From a virus, in IMG/VR virus record IMGVR_UViG_3300016457_000870, positions 1 through 25,031 of that record: DNA of 25,031 nucleotides. One strand, 5' to 3'. The position numbers were made by a program, and so were the translations under genes. Each line of letters begins with the position of its first letter. Position 1 is the stretch's first letter. The notes beneath the pieces are model-generated. The model was given only the letters and a program-made list of their open reading frames with translations, was not told the DNA's origin and ran no database searches. Shown here one piece after another: positions 5,413-10,816 of this stretch.

Positions 5413-6882
5413 ATGGCGAATGAAATGGTTGTCAGGGAAAAGGCACTGTCTTTAAGGGACTTTCTTTCCAACAAAGATAGGATAAAATCGTTTGAGGCAG
5501 TTTTGCCGGCATGGTTAAGCGTAGACCGATTTTTAAAAGTGGTCTTTTCGAGCGCATTGAGAAATCCCAAAATACTGGATTGCACAAAGGAAAGCATTTT
5601 AAATGCGGTAATGGGTTGCGCGACCCTTGGGCTCGAACCAATTCTTGGGAGAGCATATCTGATCCCTTACAACAACAATAAACAGATAAATGGTAGGTGG
5701 CAGAAGGTTTTGGAATGCCAATTTCAACCAGGATATCAGGGACTGATCGACCTTGCGAGAAGATCGAATACTATATCAGACGTTAGAGCCTATAACGTGT
5801 ATCAAAATGATGAGTTCGATCTCTCATTCGGCATGACCCCGGACATTCACCATAGGCCGTGGTATATGGTCCCTGAAAAAGCGGGAGAGGGTCCGGGTGA
5901 CATTTTTGGAGCCTATTGTGTGTGGATACTTAAGGACGGGACAAAGCATCCTGAATTCATGCACATTATGGATATCCACAAGCGGCGGGATAGGTCCCAA
6001 GCCTATCAAAATGACATGAAGTATAAGACTACTAACTCCCCGTGGCTTCAATGGCCAGAGGATATGAACTTAAAAACCGTTATAAAACACTCCTCCAAGA
6101 TGGTCCCGGCTTCCATAGAATTCATGCAAGCGGTATCCTATGATAATGATGCACAGATGGGTAGGGTAGCCTTCGACGGTTTCTTGTCTGGTGGTATGGG
6201 CACAGCTGGTCCTCATGACAACGAGGAGGCCCTTGATAAAATTCTCACAGAAAAGGGTATTGAAAAAGAAAGGGCCGATAAGTTTTTTGAATTACTTGTT
6301 GGAAAATATGGTTCGCCCAAAGAAGATATTGTATCCAGCGCCATTGATGATCCGGAAAGTTTTTTCGTTGAATACAAAAAATGGGAAGCCGTTGCCTACA
6401 AGAAAGCGCTTAAAGATACAATAGGCCAGTTGAAGACAACGGGCCTTACAGCATGGGAGCGAAAGAACCACAACGAGATAGAAGCATTGTCCGAAGAGGA
6501 CAAAGGCTTTTTCATCGACAAGTGGCGCCGGACCATCAAGGCAGATTATTATGCGGAGGGGCAGCCAGGATATAAAGCCCCTCAATCTCAAGCCGGTGGG
6601 GAAGGGGGAGGAGAAACGACTGAGGATAAAAAAGAGGATAGTAGAGAAGACGCCAAGGGTCAGGGCCAACAGCCCCCTCCTGAAAATGATCGTTCGGCCA
6701 AGCTTAAGGTTGAGTTCAGGAAGGCCATGTTGATTTATAGGGATAATGAAGATGAGGGAATCGGTTCAGCAAAGTTCTATCAAGTCCTGAGAAGCGCAGG
6801 CTTTCAGGAGATCGAGGATGTCCCCGAGAACGAATTCAACAATATACTGCAGGCTATGGAGGACGCACGATACACTGCTTAA
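5413..6882 (+). CDS. recT: RecT-family single-strand annealing protein with a long C-terminal extension
   Basis: Residues about 30-270 show the RecT pattern: NPK-L-CTKESI, MGCATLGLEP, GRAYLIPY, then FQPGYQGLIDLARRS (about residues 104-118), followed by VY-NDEFD and a conserved C-terminal part ending near SYDNDAQ. RecT binds single-stranded DNA and anneals homologous strands, working with the exonuclease encoded at 3800. Typical RecT proteins are about 270-330 residues; this one is 489. The extra part has a helical region, a Gly/Glu/Asp/Gln-rich linker (about 395-425) and a separate C-terminal domain of about 60 residues. It is the last early gene before the cassette array. Confidence 0.9.
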   Translation: MANEMVVREKALSLRDFLSNKDRIKSFEAVLPAWLSVDRFLKVVFSSALRNPKILDCTKESILNAVMGCATLGLEPILGRAYLIPYNNNKQINGRWQKVLECQFQPGYQGLIDLARRSNTISDVRAYNVYQNDEFDLSFGMTPDIHHRPWYMVPEKAGEGPGDIFGAYCVWILKDGTKHPEFMHIMDIHKRRDRSQAYQNDMKYKTTNSPWLQWPEDMNLKTVIKHSSKMVPASIEFMQAVSYDNDAQMGRVAFDGFLSGGMGTAGPHDNEEALDKILTEKGIEKERADKFFELLVGKYGSPKEDIVSSAIDDPESFFVEYKKWEAVAYKKALKDTIGQLKTTGLTAWERKNHNEIEALSEEDKGFFIDKWRRTIKADYYAEGQPGYKAPQSQAGGEGGGETTEDKKEDSREDAKGQGQQPPPENDRSAKLKVEFRKAMLIYRDNEDEGIGSAKFYQVLRSAGFQEIEDVPENEFNNILQAMEDARYTA

Positions 6883-7017
6883 CTTGTTTTTGCCAACACA
6901 TTGTCTGCGACTCCTTACATGGGCGCCCGGCCCGTCCTGGAACCCAAACCCTGGCCTCTCGCAGACAATTTTTCATGGTAGAGACCATGGGTAAGGCCGG
7001 TTTCCATCTATTCAACT
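6883..7017 (+). other. Junction between the phage early operon and the cassette array
   Basis: A gene-free stretch of 135 bases. It holds the long stem-loop at 6901-6973 and a second small hairpin (CATGGT, 4-base loop, ACCATG; 6974-6989). It ends at the first core site GTTCGTT (7018). Nothing recognisable as an integrase gene or a standard attI is present, though an attI-like recombination point must have existed at 7018. Confidence 0.5.
6901..6973 (+). terminator. Large stem-loop with U-tract, possible terminator of the early operon
   Basis: TTGTCTGCGA (6901-6910) pairs perfectly with TCGCAGACAA (6959-6968); A6900-T6969 can extend the stem. The 48-base loop is GC-rich and can fold further (GGGCGCCC palindrome at 6921-6928). 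Five Ts follow (6969-6973). The layout fits an elaborate Rho-independent terminator 20 bases after recT, but the loop is unusually long, so another structured element is possible. Confidence 0.45.
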
Positions 7018-7043
7018 GTTCGTTTTCTTAGGAGACAAATTGA

Positions 7044-7190
7044 ATGTCGAAAATAAAAATAAAGCCGTGGGTTTGTGAAATTTGTGCAGAAGCTTTTGAT
7101 GCTGAAGTAGATCTGCTTGCACACCAGTTTAACAGTTCGTGCGAAAAAGAAATTTTAGAACGAGAACACGATGAAAACGAACAAGGCTGA
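7044..7190 (+). CDS. Cassette 1: 48-residue zinc-finger protein
   Basis: Starts at ATG 7044 after TTAGGAGACAAATTGA. The protein has one finger-like motif: C11-x2-C14, 12 residues, H27-x5-C33, with the hydrophobic positions of a classical CCHC/C2H2 finger (F18, L24/L25). The C-terminus is acidic. The last codons and the TGA stop lie in the attC site, as is usual for cassette genes. Single fingers of this kind can bind nucleic acid or protein; no target can be deduced. Too short for most gene callers. Confidence 0.65.
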   Translation: MSKIKIKPWVCEICAEAFDAEVDLLAHQFNSSCEKEILEREHDENEQG

Positions 7191-7235
7191 TCCAGCCGAC
7201 CACAAAATCCGTGGCGGCTGATACACACGTTGGGG
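7176..7235 (+). other. attC site of cassette 1
   Basis: R'' AACGAAC (7176-7182), complementary to the cassette-1 start GTTCGTT (7018-7024, extending to 10 bp). The stem CAGCCG(a)CCAC pairs with GTGGCGGCTG, with one unpaired A. R' is GTTGGGG (7229-7235). Confidence 0.85.
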
Positions 7236-7241
7236 GGAAAT

Positions 7242-7436
7242 ATGAAATATAATATTGGGGATATAGTAGAGGATGATGAAGGGAATAGTGGTCATATAGT
7301 AATAAATTGGGATGAAGGGCCAAGCCCCATTGAAGAGTGTGCGGCTCATTCAGGTATAGTTGTAGTGGGTAAATGGCCTAATGTCTCCCCTAACCAGTCA
7401 CTTGAGCCGACTCGAAAAGACGAGCGGCTCAGCTAA
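7242..7436 (+). CDS. Cassette 2: small acidic protein
   Basis: 64 residues from the ATG at 7242, with GGGGGGAAAT just upstream as ribosome site. The N-terminal half (KYNIGDIVEDDEGNSGHIV) looks like a small beta-barrel of the kind starting with a 'GDIV' strand. The last dozen residues (SLEPTRKDERLS) are encoded by the attC site, typical of integron cassettes. No family recognised. Confidence 0.55.
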   Translation: MKYNIGDIVEDDEGNSGHIVINWDEGPSPIEECAAHSGIVVVGKWPNVSPNQSLEPTRKDERLS

Positions 7437-7447
7437 TCGTATTAGCC
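7388..7447 (+). other. attC site of cassette 2, with altered R' core
   Basis: R'' CCCTAAC (7388-7394) pairs with the cassette start GTTGGGG through one G-T wobble. The stem GAGCCG(a)CTCG pairs with CGAGCGGCTC. The expected right core GTTAGC reads GTATTAGC (7439-7446), as if two bases had been inserted, which may inactivate this junction. Confidence 0.75.
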
Positions 7448-7460
7448 AGAAAGGGAAAAA

Positions 7461-7682
7461 ATGATCGCTTACCATGAAGAACAGGAAGTATCGCACATAT
7501 CATTGGTGGCCATTGAAGATGATAATGGTGAAATTGTTGGCCGGTTTCGCTTTGGCTATGACCCGGATCGTTTTGAAGGGCGCGGTGAATTTGGGGAACT
7601 GATAGTTAGTGATGAAACCCAACGCGCTGAAATTGAGGAGGCTACATCTTACCTCCTCGATTGGCGATCATGGATGCGCTAA
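7461..7682 (+). CDS. Cassette 3: acidic 73-residue protein
   Basis: Starts at ATG 7461 after AGAAAGGGAAAAA. It is strongly acidic with alternating beta-like segments (HISLVAIEDDNGEIVGRFRF) and a C-terminal helix (AEIEEATSYLLDW). The TAA stop is in the R'' box of its attC. I do not recognise the family. Confidence 0.55.
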   Translation: MIAYHEEQEVSHISLVAIEDDNGEIVGRFRFGYDPDRFEGRGEFGELIVSDETQRAEIEEATSYLLDWRSWMR

Positions 7683-7735
7683 CAAGCGGGTCGAGCGGAC
7701 GCTGAAAAACGCGCCGCTCACCCTTAACGTTATGC
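7677..7735 (+). other. attC site of cassette 3
   Basis: R'' CGCTAAC (7677-7683). The stem GAGCGG(a)CGC pairs with GCGCCGCTC around an 8-base loop. R' is GTTATGC (7729-7735). Confidence 0.85.
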
Positions 7736-7878
7736 CCTTGAAGGGGGCGGGGTGTGAGGTAGCGCTGCTGAAGAGCATCCGACAGTGTGTTTGTAATAAA
7801 TGGAATTACCGTGTCGCAAACGTCGATTTCATGGAAGGAAACATACTGTTCCGGGTTAAAGACCCGGCGTCACCTTGA
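7732..7878 (+). CDS. Cassette 4: 48-residue protein starting in the core site
   Basis: The ATG at 7732 is bases 4-6 of the core GTTATGC, so in the excised cassette the gene starts at its third base and has no leader of its own. The product is basic with Cys residues at 8, 19 and 21 and ends in PASP just before the attC. No family recognised. Translation would depend on upstream sequence (the preceding attC has no clear Shine-Dalgarno) or on leaderless initiation. Confidence 0.45.
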   Translation: MPLKGAGCEVALLKSIRQCVCNKWNYRVANVDFMEGNILFRVKDPASP

Positions 7879-7881
7879 GGG

Positions 7882-7940
7882 GCATAACAAGCCAATCCAG
7901 CCGACCCGAAAAAGCAGGGCGGCTGATTAGGGCGTTAGGA
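7882..7940 (+). other. attC site of cassette 4
   Basis: R'' GCATAAC (7882-7888) is the exact complement of the cassette start GTTATGC, and pairing extends to 9 bp. The stem CAGCCG(a)CCC pairs with GGGCGGCTG. R' is GTTAGGA (7934-7940), which also forms the ribosome site of the next cassette gene. Confidence 0.9.
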
Positions 7941-7948
7941 GGCAAATT

Positions 7949-8302
7949 ATGGATGTTGAAATTGTATCAACTCCAAGCTCAAAACGTTACGCATATGCCG
8001 TGATAGTAGGATGGTGGCCCGAACGGTCTCTGAAGGCAAAAGGATATCGCAGTGGAAGCACTTTATATATTCGCCAAGCTACGAAACGTGAGCTTGTAGA
8101 ATTGCAAGAAGCTATGCGCTGTATATCGTACACGTACGCAGATTGGTCATCGTTGGTCGCTGACGAACTCTTATACGGCATAGATGCTAATGCATGCGTG
8201 AGTCAATGGTTATATGGAGGTGTATTGCCATACGAACCAGCTAACCAAGCACTGGACTCTGAGCGGGAAAAAGCTGGCTTGAATTCGGAAAGCCCGAAAT
8301 AA
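7949..8302 (+). CDS. Cassette 5: 117-residue protein of unknown function
   Basis: The largest cassette gene, with TTAGGAGGCAAATT as ribosome site, in which the R' core supplies the AGGAGG. The sequence is mixed alpha/beta with many Tyr and Trp (YAYAVIVGWWPERS near residue 15, SYTYADWSSLVADELLYG near 85). The final 20 residues are probably encoded by the attC region. No known family recognised. Confidence 0.6.
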   Translation: MDVEIVSTPSSKRYAYAVIVGWWPERSLKAKGYRSGSTLYIRQATKRELVELQEAMRCISYTYADWSSLVADELLYGIDANACVSQWLYGGVLPYEPANQALDSEREKAGLNSESPK

Positions 8303-8344
8303 CTCAAAATTCTGAGCGCCGATAGGTCAGCTAAATCGTTATCT
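8239..8344 (+). other. Probable long or degenerate attC of cassette 5
   Basis: R'' candidate AGCTAAC (8239-8245) pairs over 5 of 7 bases with the cassette start GTTAGGA. R' is GTTATCT (8338-8344). The flanking CTGGACTCTGAGCG and CGCCGATAGGTCAG can pair imperfectly. At about 106 bp it is nearly twice the length of its neighbours and overlaps the end of the cassette-5 gene. Confidence 0.5.
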
Positions 8345-8363
8345 AATTAAGGAAGACATTGAT

Positions 8364-8609
8364 ATGAAAATAATACGTAATACATATCCCATACACGAAA
8401 ACTGCCCTCATGCAGAGGTAGGGGATATAGTAGAATGGGAGCTCTCAAAAGGGGCGTACCGATTAGTTCGTGAAAAAGATGGTGCTCATCTTTTTGCAAT
8501 AGCACCTGTTAATTCCGAGGGCAGATTATACTCAAATAAAAAATTTCCACAATTAACAGGCATAATTGCACAAGTGAAATCAAAGGGATGGGTAATGGAA
8601 ATTAGATAA
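8364..8609 (+). CDS. Cassette 6: 81-residue protein
   Basis: ATG 8364, with AAGGAAGAC upstream. The product has an N-terminal NTYPIHENCPHAEVGDIVEW segment and a 'GDIV' strand like cassette 2, then alternating beta strands (YRLVR, HLFAIAP, IIAQVKSKGWVMEI), suggesting a small beta-barrel. The TAA stop falls in the R'' box. No named family. Confidence 0.55.
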   Translation: MKIIRNTYPIHENCPHAEVGDIVEWELSKGAYRLVREKDGAHLFAIAPVNSEGRLYSNKKFPQLTGIIAQVKSKGWVMEIR

Positions 8610-8661
8610 TCAGCAAATCCAGCCGGCCAAGTAACCTTGGCGGCTGATTGAAATGTTAGTC
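8604..8661 (+). other. attC site of cassette 6
   Basis: R'' AGATAAT (8604-8610) pairs with the cassette start GTTATCT except the terminal base. The stem CAGCCG(g)CCAAG pairs with CTTGGCGGCTG. R' is GTTAGTC (8655-8661), which is also the 5' end of the RNA cassette. Confidence 0.85.
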
Positions 8662-8824
8662 TTTTGTTGTGCATATAGGAGGCTTCTTCAGGGTGCCGCT
8701 GGGGAAACCCCACCGAAAGGTGACGGACGGACTGACCACACCAGGTCACGAGCACGTCGGAGGGAAAGCATAAAACGAAGGCGTCGGGTCACGCCAATCC
8801 TATATGCACAGTAAAGGACTAACA
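8654..8824 (+). ncRNA. Cassette 7: structured RNA candidate with no ORF
   Basis: The cassette ends pair in a 27-bp helix (8654-8680 with 8798-8824): 24 Watson-Crick pairs and 3 G-U wobbles. The inner 12 bp, GTGCATATAGGA with its complement, are perfect. Inside are GGG-GAAA-CCC (8701-8710), CACC-GAAA-GGTG (8711-8722), TGACC-ACACCA-GGTCA (8733-8748) and GGCGT-CGGGTC-ACGCC (8780-8795). GTGC (8693-8696) can pair with GCAC (8752-8755) to enclose the first three as a multibranch junction. No credible reading frame exists. It does not match tRNA, hammerhead or attC patterns I know. Sense strand and function are unknown; plus is assumed from the array direction. Confidence 0.6.
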
Positions 8825-8876
8825 AGCTCAATCCAGCCGACTCTAAAAAGTAGAGCGGCTGATTAGGGCGTTATGT
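8817..8876 (+). other. attC site of cassette 7
   Basis: R'' GACTAAC (8817-8823) is the exact complement of the cassette start GTTAGTC. The stem CAGCCG(a)CTCT pairs with AGAGCGGCTG. R' is GTTATGT (8870-8876). Confidence 0.9.
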
Positions 8877-9070
8877 GCTTGATGGGGGGGTGGCAAATGC
8901 CGTACTGGCAAATGTCGGACTGGGGAACGACAAACTTACAAGAAAACCGGTCACTGTTGTTTGGGAGTCCTGTACCTGGGAACAAGATGCGGTCGCGCCG
9001 CTATTACCTTGCCCCTCACCATGAAGCACATAAGGGCTATCCAGCCGGCCTCGGTAACTTTGGCGGCTGA
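8873..9070 (+). CDS. Cassette 8: Trp-rich 65-residue ORF, doubtful
   Basis: The ATG at 8873 is inside the core GTTATGT, as in cassette 4, and no ribosome site precedes it. The N-terminus is unusual (MGGWQMPYWQMSDWG) and the last dozen residues are read from the attC stem. It is the only sizeable ORF in this 209-base cassette, but composition does not strongly support coding; the cassette might instead be non-coding. Confidence 0.35.
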   Translation: MCLMGGWQMPYWQMSDWGTTNLQENRSLLFGSPVPGNKMRSRRYYLAPHHEAHKGYPAGLGNFGG

Positions 9071-9085
9071 TCAGCTACGTTATGC
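9028..9085 (+). other. attC site of cassette 8
   Basis: R'' ACATAAG (9028-9034) pairs with the cassette start GTTATGT except one terminal base; pairing extends to AAGC outside. The stem CAGCCG(g)CC pairs with GGCGGCTG, with a weaker inner part. R' is GTTATGC (9079-9085). Confidence 0.8.
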
Positions 9086-9160
9086 TTTGGAGGAAGATGG
9101 TTGAAATACACGTAATGAATGAAACACGGCATTAAAAAGTTGGCGAAATAGGAGGTTATT

Positions 9161-9370
9161 TTGGGAACAAAATTGACCGAGATTGAAATTCTTAAAGAAG
9201 CATTACGGACTGCAATATTGAACACAAATAGAGTAAGTGACAGATGTATTGACTATGATCCAGCCGGATCAACTTACGAGATTGATTGGACAAACGAAGT
9301 CAAAGAATGGGCAAAATTGTGTGACTTAGACTTAGAGAAACATGACCCTGTTTTACATAGACGCATATGA
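9161..9370 (+). CDS. Cassette 9a: 69-residue acidic helical protein
   Basis: A TTG start at 9161 is supported by TAGGAGG six bases upstream. The product is helical and acidic (TEIEILKEALRTAILNTN at the N-terminus, EVKEWAKLCDLDLEKHDP at the C-terminus). About 80 bases of cassette leader precede it without another ORF. After its stop (9370) comes a 116-base gap with no recognisable attC, so it may share a cassette with the next gene or follow a lost site. Function unknown. Confidence 0.5.
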   Translation: MGTKLTEIEILKEALRTAILNTNRVSDRCIDYDPAGSTYEIDWTNEVKEWAKLCDLDLEKHDPVLHRRI

Positions 9371-9486
9371 CCAACCAGCGAGGTGAGCAAATGGAAAACA
9401 CATGGCCTGAAGGAAGGAGGCATGTGATGTGTCAGTAACAATTTATAATCAAAAAGGGAAAGGCCATTTGGGAGGTAGAGGTAATT

Positions 9487-9735
9487 ATGAGAAAAGAATT
9501 AGATATAAAAAATAGGCTTGAGGCGGAAAGTTTGAACTTATCAACAAGAGCTGTACTTTATGAATGTGCTGGTGATTATGAGCGTGGTTGGGTCGCTGCG
9601 TTAAAGTGGGTGCTGGTTGACAACGGCACCTCCGAACAAGCCGTTCAAACGGAGTACTGTCCCCATTGTGGTGGGCATCTGTCTCACGGTAAATGTTGGG
9701 ACTGTATTGGCGATGGTTCTAATCGCACCGCTTAA
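9487..9735 (+). CDS. Cassette 9b: small zinc-ribbon protein
   Basis: ATG 9487, with GGGAGGTAGAGGTAATT upstream. Of 82 residues, the C-terminal part carries C58-x2-C61, eight residues, C70-x2-C73, a compact zinc ribbon. The N-terminal half is helical (ELDIKNRLEAESLNL). The TAA stop lies in the right half of the attC. Zinc ribbons usually bind nucleic acid or protein; no partner is evident. Confidence 0.55.
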   Translation: MRKELDIKNRLEAESLNLSTRAVLYECAGDYERGWVAALKWVLVDNGTSEQAVQTEYCPHCGGHLSHGKCWDCIGDGSNRTA

Positions 9736-9749
9736 CTAAATCGTTATGC
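9629..9749 (+). other. Degenerate attC of cassette 9
   Basis: Only the right end is clear: CTTAACTAAATC followed by R' GTTATGC (9743-9749), similar to the right ends of attC5 and attC11. A left half may start near CCGAACAAGCCG (about 9629), which would make it long and within the zinc-ribbon gene. R'' complementarity to the cassette start is not evident. Confidence 0.35.
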
Positions 9750-9771
9750 AACAACCAGAAAGGAGCACACA

Positions 9772-10005
9772 ATGAAGTATAAGATTGAATATTTGAACTG
9801 TGGGAAAGCGTCAAGAAGTTGGATAATCGAAATCCAGGCACGATTCCCAACCAAGCGCCAATGTACTTGGGAAACGGCAGCATGGAACAGCGAAGGCTTG
9901 TGTCTCGGGCAGTCTCTTATCTGGTCCATTATTAAATTCTGGTGGATAGTGCGCAAGAAAATCAAGGCCCGCCAGGAATTGCCGGGAGAATTTGAACTGG
10001 CATAA
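9772..10005 (+). CDS. Cassette 10: basic, Trp-rich 77-residue protein
   Basis: ATG 9772 after AGAAAGGAGCACACA. The product begins with beta-like strands (KYKIEYLNCG, SWIIEIQARFP) and has a hydrophobic, Trp-rich segment (LIWSIIKFWWIVRKKI) that could be a membrane-associated helix followed by positive charges. The TAA is part of the R'' box GCATAAC. Unknown family. Confidence 0.55.
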   Translation: MKYKIEYLNCGKASRSWIIEIQARFPTKRQCTWETAAWNSEGLCLGQSLIWSIIKFWWIVRKKIKARQELPGEFELA

Positions 10006-10066
10006 CCAATCAATAAACCAGACAGGCGCATAAAGCCGCGCCTGCTGGTTATTTTAACCGTTGCTA
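10000..10066 (+). other. attC site of cassette 10
   Basis: R'' GCATAAC (10000-10006) is the exact complement of the cassette start GTTATGC. The stem AATA(a)ACCAG(a)CAGGCGC pairs with GCGCCTGCTGGTTATT. R' is most likely GTTGCTA (10060-10066); a second GTT core-like site lies at 10074. Confidence 0.85.
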
Positions 10067-10099
10067 ATCAACTGTTATAATGCTTGAGGAATTTAAATT

Positions 10100-10306
10100 A
10101 TGGGTTGGTCAAAATCAGATTATAAAGGAAAGGTTTGCTGGGAACAAAATGGGCAACGAGTGTTTGATACGGCAGATATTGAAAAATTAGAAAACTCCTT
10201 GTTGAGCCCACCATTATTTGAATATAATATTGGCAGAGGTATAAGATGTGTTCTTTTTCTTTTGGGTGTTTTTATAGGAGCAATAATAGGCATCGCATTA
10301 CAATAA
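10100..10306 (+). CDS. Cassette 11: small tail-anchored membrane protein
   Basis: ATG 10100 after GAGGAATTTAAATT. Of 68 residues, the first two-thirds are polar (WSKSDYKGKVCWEQNGQ); residues about 51-67 form one strong transmembrane helix (VLFLLGVFIGAIIGIAL) at the very end, so the topology is probably N-in with a C-terminal anchor. Function unknown. Confidence 0.6.
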   Translation: MGWSKSDYKGKVCWEQNGQRVFDTADIEKLENSLLSPPLFEYNIGRGIRCVLFLLGVFIGAIIGIALQ

Positions 10307-10310
10307 GTCA

Positions 10311-10350
10311 TTGCAAGCGGAAAACCGCCTGCTTAACTTAACCGTTATTA
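10311..10350 (+). other. Truncated attC of cassette 11
   Basis: R''-like TTGCAAG (10311-10317) pairs with the cassette start GTTGCTA at 5 of 7 positions. A short GCGG-aaaa-CCGC stem follows, then CTTAACTTAACC and R' GTTATTA (10344-10350). At about 40 bp it is shorter than usual attC sites. Confidence 0.45.
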
Positions 10351-10370
10351 TCTAAGGGAGGACCCAAATT

Positions 10371-10553
10371 ATGGGATTTTTTGGTAAAATATTACAAGAG
10401 ACGATAGACGTTGCAACAACTCCTATTGATGTCATCAAAGATGTTGCAACGATTGGCGGATATCTTACTGATGAGGATGAGCCATACACAGTACAAAAAG
10501 CAAAGAAATTAGCAAAAAGATTTGAGGAAATTTACGAGTCTTTAGACGAATAA
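10371..10553 (+). CDS. Cassette 12: 60-residue helical protein
   Basis: ATG 10371 with AAGGGAGGACCC upstream. An N-terminal amphipathic helix (FFGKILQETIDVATTPIDVI) could associate with membrane, followed by an acidic turn (DEDEP) and a charged helix (KKLAKRFEEIYESL). No known family. It is the last gene of the recognisable array. Confidence 0.55.
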   Translation: MGFFGKILQETIDVATTPIDVIKDVATIGGYLTDEDEPYTVQKAKKLAKRFEEIYESLDE

Positions 10554-10554
10554 A

Positions 10555-10600
10555 GAATGCCGCTTAACCAAAGCCATGCATTCGGACGGGCAGATTTGCT
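10555..10600 (+). other. Half attC at the right end of the array
   Basis: CCGCTTAACCAAAGCC followed by ATGCATTCGGACGGG resembles the left half of many attC sites (R''-L''). No L' or GTT core follows, so the site seems truncated. GAATGC (10555-10560) and GCATTC (10578-10583) also form a 6-bp inverted repeat. This probably marks the array's right boundary. Confidence 0.4.
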
Positions 10601-10637
10601 AAGAAAATTGCTTGAATTTAAAAAGAGGAAGTGAAAC

Positions 10638-10790
10638 TTGGATAAATTTTTAGAGTTTCGAGAATTTGTGAAGTCAAAGCCTGATTCAGACTTTGCACAA
10701 GAATTCGTGCTTGACCTTGTGAATGAAGTAATCAAGCTAAAAATCCTCCATGAAGGCTTGATAGATCCATTTGACGAAGCCAATGACTAA
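10638..10790 (+). CDS. 50-residue acidic protein after the array
   Basis: A TTG start at 10638 follows AGAGGAAGTGAAAC. The protein is helical and acidic (DKFLEFREFVKSKPDSDFAQEF, ending in PFDEAND). No attC follows, so it may be a phage gene or a captured gene that lost its site. It ends 26 bases before the convergent lysis genes; no terminator hairpin is visible in that gap. Confidence 0.45.
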   Translation: MDKFLEFREFVKSKPDSDFAQEFVLDLVNEVIKLKILHEGLIDPFDEAND

Positions 10791-10816
10791 AACCAGGCAG
10801 TCCATAAGAGTACCGA

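Larger units (their letters stand above)
7018..10600 (+). mobile_element. Integron gene-cassette array without visible integrase (CALIN-like)
   Basis: About twelve cassettes in one orientation: 7019-7229, 7230-7441, 7442-7729, 7730-7934, 7935-8338, 8339-8655, 8656-8870, 8871-9079, 9080-9743 (possibly two fused), 9744-10060, 10061-10344 and 10345-about 10600. The attC sites share a sub-consensus (AACAAGC, ATCCAGCCGRC, variable loop, GCGGCTGAT, then GTTRRRY). In most cassettes the first bases are the reverse complement of the R'' box at the cassette's own end, the hallmark of circularisable cassettes. The array lies between recT and the lysis genes. No tyrosine recombinase is encoded in the window. 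Confidence 0.9.

Noticed and set aside
8486-8755. Minus-strand ORF spanning cassette 6 and part of cassette 7
   Set aside because: It crosses an attC site against the direction of all cassette genes, has no ribosome site, and overlaps the RNA-like structure.
8654-8824. Retron msr-msd, tRNA, hammerhead or group II intron fragment
   Set aside because: No reverse transcriptase, no tRNA acceptor/anticodon pattern, no CTGATGA-GAAA hammerhead core and no recognisable group II domain V; left as an unidentified RNA candidate.
9257-9270. GATCC-AGCC-GGATC inverted repeat inside cassette 9a
   Set aside because: Short, within a coding region, and the resemblance to the attC consensus ATCCAGCCG is not followed by core sites.
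7018-10600. attC repeats interpreted as CRISPR or as IS-element terminal repeats
   Set aside because: The repeated elements have R''-L''-L'-R' architecture, extrahelical bases and GTTRRRY cores; there is no transposase, and spacing follows gene lengths.
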